Source: 66-474 sp040388785 | GTDB lineage: Bacteria > Pseudomonadota > Gammaproteobacteria > Xanthomonadales > Rhodanobacteraceae | Reading direction: 5' to 3' | DNA length: 18,907 nt | NCBI GenBank assembly: GCA_040388785.1 | Contig: JAZKBD010000071.1 | Location: forward strand, 1 to 18,907 | Shown here: positions 14,086-18,907 of the stretch, in pieces | How the letters are laid out: every line of letters starts with the position of its first letter | Position numbering within the stretch: position 1 is the first letter of the stretch | The notes under the pieces: model-generated | Databases searched by the model: none | What the model saw: the letters and a program-made list of their open reading frames with translations, nothing else | What the model was told of the DNA's origin: nothing | Position numbers and translations under genes: made by a program

Positions 14086-15204
14086 TCACATCGACGACAT
14101 GCCCATCCCGTAGGGATCGTCCTGCGGCAAATCGGTGCCGGTGGCGCCTTCGGCCAGCCGGATCTTGAGCGCCAAACCGTCGCGCGAATCGGCTTTCGAA
14201 AGCGCTTCTTCCAGATCAATCGTGCCTTCCTTGTAGAGCCGGAACAGCGACTGGTCGAAGGTCTGCATGCCTTCTTCCAGGCTGCGTTCCATCGCCAGCT
14301 TGATCTCGTGCACCTCGCCGCGGCGCAGCAGGTCGCGGATGTGCGGCGTGTTGATCAGCACTTCGGTGGCGGGCCGGCGGCGGCCGTCCTTGCCGACCAC
14401 CAGGCGCTGCGAAATGATCGCCTTCAAATTCAGCGCCAGGTTCATCAGGATGTTGCGGTGCGCGGCCTCAGGGAAGAAATTGAGGATGCGCTCGATGGTC
14501 TGGTCGGCATTGTTGGAGTGCAGCGTCGCGAGGCAGATGTGGCCGGTTTCGGAGAAGCCGATCGCGGCGTCCATGGTGTCGGTGTCGCGGATTTCGCCGA
14601 TCAGGATCACGTCCGGCGCCTCGCGCATCGCGTTCTTCAGCGCCTCGTGGTAGCTGTGGGTGTCGAGCCCGACCTCGCGCTGGTTGACGATCGACTTCTT
14701 GTGGCGATGCAGGAATTCGATCGGATCCTCGATGGTGAGGATGTGGCCCGCGGAGTTGGTGTTGCGGTAGTCGATCATCGACGCCAGCGTGGTCGACTTG
14801 CCGGAACCCGTCGCGCCCACGACCAGGATCAGGCCGCGCGGTTCCATGATCAGTTTCTTGTAGATCTGCGGCAGCAACAGTTCCTCGATCGACGGGATGT
14901 CGCTCTTGATCGCGCGGATCACCAGCGCGACTTCGCCGCGTTGCTTGAACACGTTGACGCGGAAGCGGCCGACGTCCTTCACCGCCAGCGCCATGTTGTA
15001 TTCCAGTTCGCGTTCGAACTTGGGCACCGAGCCCTCGTCCATCAGCGAGTACGCGATCTTCTTGACCATGCCCGACGGCAAGGGCGAAGTGCCCAGCGCG
15101 GCCAGCCGGCCCTCGATCTTGATATGCACGGGCGTGCCGGTGGACAGGAACATGTCCGACGCGCCGCGGTCCATCATCAGCTTCAGGAAGTATCCGATGT
15201 CCAT
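14086..15204 (-). CDS. pilU: Type IV pilus retraction ATPase PilU
   Basis: PilU is a cytoplasmic hexameric ATPase of the PilT family that assists PilT in pulling back type IV pili, for twitching motility, adhesion and DNA uptake. The 372 residues match PilU (about 370-380) rather than PilT (about 345). The N-terminus MDIGYFLKLMMDRGASDMFLS is PilU-like. Walker A GATGSGKST, the Asp box (HILTIEDPIEF), Walker B (DVILIGEIRD) and the His box (LATLHSNNADQTIERILNFFP) are all present. Two adjacent in-frame ATGs occur (15207 and 15204). The second is preferred: GGGG lies seven bases before it and MDIGYF is the usual start. The C-terminal tail is Asp/Met-rich (DDPYGMGMSSM). No pilT is adjacent in the window. 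It is convergent with sppA and divergent from the DUF4398-type gene. Confidence 0.93.
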   Translation of the reverse strand: MDIGYFLKLMMDRGASDMFLSTGTPVHIKIEGRLAALGTSPLPSGMVKKIAYSLMDEGSVPKFERELEYNMALAVKDVGRFRVNVFKQRGEVALVIRAIKSDIPSIEELLLPQIYKKLIMEPRGLILVVGATGSGKSTTLASMIDYRNTNSAGHILTIEDPIEFLHRHKKSIVNQREVGLDTHSYHEALKNAMREAPDVILIGEIRDTDTMDAAIGFSETGHICLATLHSNNADQTIERILNFFPEAAHRNILMNLALNLKAIISQRLVVGKDGRRRPATEVLINTPHIRDLLRRGEVHEIKLAMERSLEEGMQTFDQSLFRLYKEGTIDLEEALSKADSRDGLALKIRLAEGATGTDLPQDDPYGMGMSSM

Positions 15205-15305
15205 CATTGATCCCCGGTCTGGAAGGCCCGCGCAGGTCGTCCGCGGCGTTGCAAAGCCGAAATGGTACGCCGACAATGCGCCGATGCACTCCCTGAGTGG
15301 TGTTT

Positions 15306-15914
15306 ATGACACGCACACGTCGAAAAATCCATGACCTCGCCCTGCTGGGGGTGGTCGGCCTGACCGCCGCGCTTGCCGGTTGCGCGACCGCGCCACCGCC
15401 CATCCAGATGATGGACCGGGCGCAATCGGAAATCCGTGCGGCCCGCAGCGCCGGGGCAGCGACGGCCGCGCCGGACGCCTTGGCCGAGGCCGAGCGCCGC
15501 TTGGCCGCCGCACAACAGCTGAGTGCCAACGACGACAACGACAAGGCCGCCGACAAGGCGGCCGAAGCCGAAGCCGCGGCCGCCACCGCGCGCGCGCGCG
15601 CGGACGCCGCGCGGCTGGATGACCAGATCCAGCAGCAGTCCTCGGTCAATTCATCGTTGCAGGAAGACCTGCAGCGTCGCCAGGCCGCAGCCGCAGCCGC
15701 GCAACAGGCGGCCACGGCGCCGCCTGCTCCCGCAAGTACGTCCGCGCCCGCGCCGGGCGGATCTTCGGCAGCGCCGGCATCTTCCAGCCTCGGCCCCGTG
15801 ACACTGCCATCCATCCAGCTCGACCAGCCCGGCGTGCCGGCGTCTTCCGGCAGTACGGAGGCCCCGGCCCCGGCGAGCACTTCCGGCAATCCGGATGCGG
15901 GGGTGAACCCATGA
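15306..15914 (+). CDS. DUF4398-type lipoprotein
   Basis: A 202-residue predicted lipoprotein. A basic start (MTRTRRK), a hydrophobic core and the lipobox LAGC (Cys26) give a type II signal peptide. The residue after Cys is Ala, consistent with outer-membrane sorting. Mature residues about 30-75 (PPIQMMDRAQSEIRAARSAG, then APDALAEAERRLAAAQ) fit the DUF4398 pattern of paired amphipathic helices; this is pattern recognition, not a search result. A highly charged Ala-rich coiled-coil-like part follows (about 78-135), then a Pro/Ser/Ala-rich tail likely to be a flexible linker. The ATG at 15306 leads straight into the signal peptide. The stop overlaps the next start as ATGA, so the two proteins are coupled and probably act together in the envelope. 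Function unknown. Confidence 0.87.
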   Translation: MTRTRRKIHDLALLGVVGLTAALAGCATAPPPIQMMDRAQSEIRAARSAGAATAAPDALAEAERRLAAAQQLSANDDNDKAADKAAEAEAAAATARARADAARLDDQIQQQSSVNSSLQEDLQRRQAAAAAAQQAATAPPAPASTSAPAPGGSSAAPASSSLGPVTLPSIQLDQPGVPASSGSTEAPAPASTSGNPDAGVNP

Positions 15915-16795
15915 AGCGCGCCTTCTTCACTACCCTTGCAGTGGCTGCGTTCGCGTTGGGTCTTGCAGCAACGCCCGCGCACGCCGCGAAACAGGATGCC
16001 GACGTCGCGCGGCTTTCGGCGCAGCTCGAGCAACTGGATGCCGATCCGGTGCTCGGACAATACGCGCTGGCGCAACGGACGCTGGCGCGCAACGCGATCG
16101 GCGATCTGCAGAACGCCGGTCGCAGCGAGCGCGAGCACGCGTTGTTCATGGCCGAACAGCGCGTCGCGTTGGCGCAAGCCTCGGCCAAGGCGGACGCCGA
16201 TCGCGCCAAGCTGGACCAGCTGCAGCGCGAACACGACCAGATCGAGCTGGAAGCGAGCCAGGCCGATGCGGCGCGCGCGCAGGCCGAGTTGGCGCGCCAG
16301 CGCCTGCAATATGAGGCCGCCGTCCAGCAGGCGCAGATGCTGCAGGCGCAGGGTGCGCAGTCCGCGCAGCAAGCCCAGCAGGCACAGGCCGAAGCGATGC
16401 AGGCCAAGAAGCTTGCAGCCGCGCAGGCGCGCGCGGCTGCCTTGGCGCGCAAGGAAGCACGATTGGCCGAAGCCGCGACACAGGCGTTGCAAGGCAGCAG
16501 CGCCCCGACGAGCGGAGGCGGTACCGCGAGCATGCGCCTGTCTTCGGCTTCGTTCGAATCCGGGTCCGACAACCTCTCGGCTTCCGGGCGCCGTCGCGTG
16601 GCCGATTTCGCGCGTGCGCATGCAAACCAGCGCATCGTGATCGAACCACGCGGCTCCAGCGATTCGCGTGTGCTCGCGGGTCGTCGTGCGGTCGCCGTCG
16701 AGGCCGCGCTGTCCGCTGCGGGCGCCGGCCAGGTGTCGATCCGCTCGGTCGGCCACGCGAGCAAAGGCGCCGAGGTCGAGCTGCGCGCCGAGTGA
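15911..16795 (+). CDS. Periplasmic coiled-coil protein with degenerate OmpA-like C-terminus
   Basis: A 294-residue exported protein. The signal peptide ends at AHA (cleavage after about residue 25). Residues 30-195 are Ala/Gln/Glu/Arg-rich and almost certainly a long coiled coil (for example LARQRLQYEAAVQQAQMLQA). After a Gly/Ser linker (SGGGT, about 201-205), residues 207-294 resemble an OmpA C-terminal domain: F215ESGSDNLSASGRRRVADFA, IVIEPRGSSDSR, then AGRRAVAVEAALSAAGAGQ and IRSVGHAS. The usual GHTD motif reads EPRGSSD and the closing NRRVE-like motif is missing. The Asp that contacts diaminopimelate in peptidoglycan is therefore probably absent, although the RR pair is kept. The start overlaps the lipoprotein stop by four bases. 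The best reading is a partner of that lipoprotein in an envelope complex. A hairpin at 16846 probably ends the operon. Confidence 0.82.
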   Translation: MKRAFFTTLAVAAFALGLAATPAHAAKQDADVARLSAQLEQLDADPVLGQYALAQRTLARNAIGDLQNAGRSEREHALFMAEQRVALAQASAKADADRAKLDQLQREHDQIELEASQADAARAQAELARQRLQYEAAVQQAQMLQAQGAQSAQQAQQAQAEAMQAKKLAAAQARAAALARKEARLAEAATQALQGSSAPTSGGGTASMRLSSASFESGSDNLSASGRRRVADFARAHANQRIVIEPRGSSDSRVLAGRRAVAVEAALSAAGAGQVSIRSVGHASKGAEVELRAE

Positions 16796-16808
16796 CGAAA
16801 GCCTTGCA

Positions 16809-16837
16809 AATTCAAGGAATTGAATAGGCCTTGAATT
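16809..16837. repeat. Nine-base inverted repeat after the OmpA-like gene
   Basis: AATTCAAGG (16809-16817) and CCTTGAATT (16829-16837) are exact reverse complements with an 11-base spacer. The site starts 14 bases after the stop and is AT-rich, unlike the GC-rich hairpin that follows. It could be an operator-like site or part of a compound terminator. Confidence 0.45.
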
Positions 16838-16845
16838 CAGGTTCG

Positions 16846-16868
16846 GGCAACCGCCCTCGGCGGTTGCC
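16846..16868 (+). terminator. Strong terminator-like hairpin, no T-tract
   Basis: GGCAACCGCC (16846-16855), loop CTC, GGCGGTTGCC (16859-16868): a ten-base perfect GC-rich stem 50 bases after the OmpA-like gene. There is no T-run on either strand, so it may protect the 3' end or act together with Rho. Confidence 0.55.
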
Positions 16869-17031
16869 AAGCGCCCGGGATCGGCGTAGGGTCAAGCCCA
16901 AGGTCGGCCCTCTGCCGGCCCCGAGGCGCCATCGCATGAACCCCGCAACATCCCGGTTTCCACGCTCCGCAGCCGCGGCGCGTGGATGTGATCGTGCGCG
17001 CATCACTATCCATCAAGCGTTGCCCACGCAA

Positions 17032-17038
17032 GAGGAGG
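17032..17038 (+). promoter_or_regulatory. Strong Shine-Dalgarno sequence of the DUF465 gene
   Basis: GAGGAGG seven bases before the ATG at 17046. It is the best ribosome binding site in the window and fixes the start of this very short gene. Confidence 0.8.
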
Positions 17039-17045
17039 CTGCTCC

Positions 17046-17267
17046 ATGTTCGAACAACAGCAGAAAGACCACATAGACGCCGTGATGAAGGCGAACCCCG
17101 AGTTTCGCCGCCTTTATCAGCACCACCAGGAGCTCGACAGCAAGGTGCGCGATGCGGAACTCGGCGTATTGCCGATGCATGACAATGAATTGCACGGCAT
17201 GAAGAAAGAAAAACTTCTGCTGAAAGACCGACTGACCCGAATGTGGGGCGAAATAGGCAACGCTTGA
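17046..17267 (+). CDS. DUF465 / YdcH-family small protein
   Basis: A 73-residue protein of the YdcH/DUF465 type. The hallmarks are ANPEFRRLYQHHQELDSKVRDAE in the first half and LHGMKKEKLLLKDRLTRMW in the second, which form the family's antiparallel helical hairpin. It is highly charged and probably cytoplasmic, with no signal peptide or membrane helix. The strong GAGGAGG ribosome binding site suggests efficient translation. It stands alone between a terminator-like hairpin upstream (16846) and another downstream (17296), so it is probably monocistronic, with its promoter in 16869-17031, where I cannot place it. The molecular function of the family is not established. Confidence 0.9.
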   Translation: MFEQQQKDHIDAVMKANPEFRRLYQHHQELDSKVRDAELGVLPMHDNELHGMKKEKLLLKDRLTRMWGEIGNA

Positions 17268-17295
17268 CGTGTTGTGACACCCCGAAGAATCCTCG

Positions 17296-17317
17296 CCGGC
17301 CCGCGCATGCGGGCCGG
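17296..17317 (+). terminator. Terminator-like hairpin after the DUF465 gene
   Basis: CCGGCCCGC (17296-17304), loop GCAT, GCGGGCCGG (17309-17317), then TCTGCTTGC. It has a nine-base, entirely G/C stem starting 28 bases past the stop. The T-tract is weak but present. Confidence 0.65.
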
Positions 17318-17369
17318 TCTGCTTGCAGGGCTATGAAGCACCCGTGGACGCGGCGACAATCGCGCGGTC

Positions 17370-18350
17370 ATGCGCCTTTCCACGTCCGTCGTCCTGTGCA
17401 CCTGCAATGGCTCGCGCTTTCTTGCAGCGCAGTGGGACAGCCTGCTCGCGCAAGAGCGCCTGCCCGATGAAATCGTCGTGCGCGATGACGCATCCAGCGA
17501 TGGCACGTGGACCTTGCTGGGTAAATTGTCTGCGCGTGCCGAAAGCCGAGGCGTCCAGGTTCGCTTGATCCGCAACGAACGCAACCTCGGCTATGTCGCG
17601 AACTTCGAAGCCGCGCTCAAGGACACTTCGGGTGATGTGGTGTTCCTTTGTGACCAGGACGATGTCTGGCACCCCGAAAAACTCGCGGCACTGACGGAGG
17701 CCTTCGAACGACGCCCCGGCCTGCTGCTGCTGTGCACCGACGCGCGCCGCGTCGATGAAGCTGGAGCAAGCCTGCGGCGCTCGCTGTTCGACGTCCTGAA
17801 AATCTCGCGCGTCGAATTGCGGCGCATCCATGCGGGGCAGGGTTTTCGCGTGCTGCTGCGCCGCAGTCTCGCAACCGGCGCAACCATGGCACTGCGGCGA
17901 ACGCTGCTGGCGGACGCGCTGCCCTTTCCGACCGGATGGGTGCACGACGAATGGTTGGCGATCATCGCCGCGGCGTCGGGCGGATTCGATTGCGTCGAAC
18001 GGCCGTTGATTGACTATCGCCAGCACGCCGGCAATCAGTTGGGAATGCCCGAGCGAACATTCGCGGTGCAATGGCGCGGGCTGCTGATGCCACAGGCAGA
18101 GGCGGTAGAGGATCTCATCCTGCGCGACGGTGCCTTGCGCGAGCGCCTCCGCTCGCTGAAGGAACCCGTGTCTGCATCGGATCTGGCTCGCATCGATCAA
18201 AAGTTGCAACATCTGCGTGCGCGCGCTGCGCTGCGGGGATCCCCATGGCGGCGGGTCGGCGGCGTCTTGCGTGAAGCGATGAGCGGGCGGTATGGACGAT
18301 ACGCCGCGGGCTGGCATTCGGCACTGCGCGACCTGTTGCGCGGCGGCTGA
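17370..18350 (+). CDS. Family 2 glycosyltransferase
   Basis: A 326-residue GT-A fold glycosyltransferase without membrane helices. The N-terminal nucleotide-sugar-binding region reads TSVVLCTCNGSRFLAAQWDSL, and IVVRDDASSDGT follows at about 35-46. The metal-binding DxD-type motif is in FLCDQDDVWHPEKL. TGWVHDEWLAIIAA fits the acceptor/catalytic (ED-like) region, and LIDYRQHAGNQLG is the late motif common in GT2 rhamnosyltransferase-like enzymes of O-antigen and exopolysaccharide loci. The ATG at 17370 leads directly into the fold. Donor and acceptor cannot be told. No other polysaccharide gene lies nearby, so it is an isolated glycosyltransferase gene. Confidence 0.9.
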   Translation: MRLSTSVVLCTCNGSRFLAAQWDSLLAQERLPDEIVVRDDASSDGTWTLLGKLSARAESRGVQVRLIRNERNLGYVANFEAALKDTSGDVVFLCDQDDVWHPEKLAALTEAFERRPGLLLLCTDARRVDEAGASLRRSLFDVLKISRVELRRIHAGQGFRVLLRRSLATGATMALRRTLLADALPFPTGWVHDEWLAIIAAASGGFDCVERPLIDYRQHAGNQLGMPERTFAVQWRGLLMPQAEAVEDLILRDGALRERLRSLKEPVSASDLARIDQKLQHLRARAALRGSPWRRVGGVLREAMSGRYGRYAAGWHSALRDLLRGG

Positions 18351-18452
18351 ATCGTTGTCCGCACAAGGGCTGCCAAAGCTCGCTCGGGTATCATGGCGAG
18401 TCGGGGGGCGAGGTTTCACCGCGCCCTGCAGCTCTCCGCCTTCGGGATGCCC

Positions 18453-18907
18453 ATGATCGTCGACAGCGTTCTCGAATTGATCGGCCAGACGCCGATGCTG
18501 CGCGTGCGCCGCCTCGATACCGGCCCGTGCGAGCTGTTCCTCAAGCTGGAATCGGCCAATCCGGGCGGCTCGATCAAGGATCGCATTGGCCTTTCGATGA
18601 TCGAGGGCGCAGAGAAGGCCGGCAGGATCAAGCCGGGCTCCACACTGGTCGAGGGCACGGCGGGCAACACGGGTCTTGGGTTGGCGCTGGTCGCGCAGGC
18701 CAAGGGCTACAAGTTGATCTTGGTCGTGCCCGACAAGATGAGCCGCGAGAAGATCTTCAACCTCAAGGCGATGGGCGCCGAGGTGGTGCTGACCCGCTCC
18801 GACGTGGCCAAGGGCCACCCCGAGTACTACCAGGACATGGCCGAGCGGATCGCCCGCGAGACACCCGGCGCCTACTTCATCAACCAGTTCGGCAACCCCG
18901 ACAACCC
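18453..18907 (+). CDS. PLP-dependent cystathionine beta-synthase / cysteine synthase, N-terminal part (runs off the window)
   Basis: The first 151 codons of a fold-type II PLP enzyme of the CysK/CysM/CBS family, which makes cysteine from O-acetylserine plus sulfide or cystathionine from serine plus homocysteine. VLELIGQTPMLRVRRL is the family start. ANPGGSIKDRIGLSMI carries the PLP-binding Lys (Lys42). EGTAGNTGLGLALVA is the phosphate/substrate loop, with EGTAGNTG instead of the PTSGNTG of CysK. MSREKIFNLKAMGAEVVLTRSD and FINQFGNPDNP follow. The altered loop favours a cystathionine beta-synthase-type enzyme, but the C-terminus, where CBS domains would lie, is outside the window. Start: ATG 18453 with GGGA five bases upstream; ATG 18447 is an in-frame alternative. 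The 102-base gap upstream contains a TATCAT at 18389 but no matching -35. Confidence 0.9.
   Translation, partial: MIVDSVLELIGQTPMLRVRRLDTGPCELFLKLESANPGGSIKDRIGLSMIEGAEKAGRIKPGSTLVEGTAGNTGLGLALVAQAKGYKLILVVPDKMSREKIFNLKAMGAEVVLTRSDVAKGHPEYYQDMAERIARETPGAYFINQFGNPDN

Noticed and set aside
14468..16870. An 800-codon minus-strand frame over pilU and the lipoprotein/OmpA-like genes
   Set aside because: It is a shadow of the Ala-rich codons of those genes, with long Ala/Ser/Arg runs and no recognisable domain.

Overview
The window is GC-rich and gene-dense. It reads as a housekeeping stretch of a gammaproteobacterial chromosome, most likely the order Lysobacterales/Xanthomonadales and plausibly the Rhodanobacteraceae side. 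This assignment is an inference from protein sequence and gene order: a divergent rhlB / trxA-rho block, ftsE-ftsX upstream of rpoH, and a PilU that starts MDIGYFLKLM. No database search was possible. I see no insertion sequence, prophage, tRNA, rRNA or CRISPR array.

Layout: 1-276 is the N-terminal end of rho (-). It is preceded by trxA (503-856, -), and rhlB (1133-2455, +) diverges from trxA. A co-directional (+) run follows: ftsE, ftsX, a two-receiver response regulator, ung and rpoH (2543-6787), closed by a textbook intrinsic terminator. priA (6873-9077, -) converges on rpoH. A 399-base gene-free gap (9078-9476) holds a palindromic pair of perfect DnaA boxes and an AT-rich imperfect inverted repeat. 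A DUF3667-type membrane protein gene (9477-10547, -) and a MATE exporter gene (10561-11967, +) diverge with only 13 bases between start codons. sppA (12029-13879, +) and pilU (14086-15204, -) converge on an inverted pair of REP-like double hairpins. Divergent from pilU is a two-gene envelope cassette: a DUF4398-type lipoprotein and a periplasmic coiled-coil protein with a degenerate OmpA-like end. A DUF465/YdcH small protein, a GT2 glycosyltransferase and the start of a PLP-dependent cystathionine beta-synthase/cysteine synthase complete the window.

RhlB, Rho and thioredoxin cover RNA turnover, termination and redox. FtsEX controls septal peptidoglycan hydrolysis. RpoH controls heat shock, Ung and PriA serve base-excision repair and fork restart, and SppA, the lipoprotein/OmpA-like pair and PilU act in the envelope.

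The most notable signal is a perfect CIRCE-type inverted repeat (TTGGCACTC-N9-GAGTGCCAA) between a sigma70-like promoter and the rpoH start codon. It suggests that the HrcA repressor controls the heat-shock sigma factor gene itself. Other points are the missing phospho-acceptor Asp in the first receiver of the response regulator, the DnaA-box palindrome near priA, and the REP-like element.
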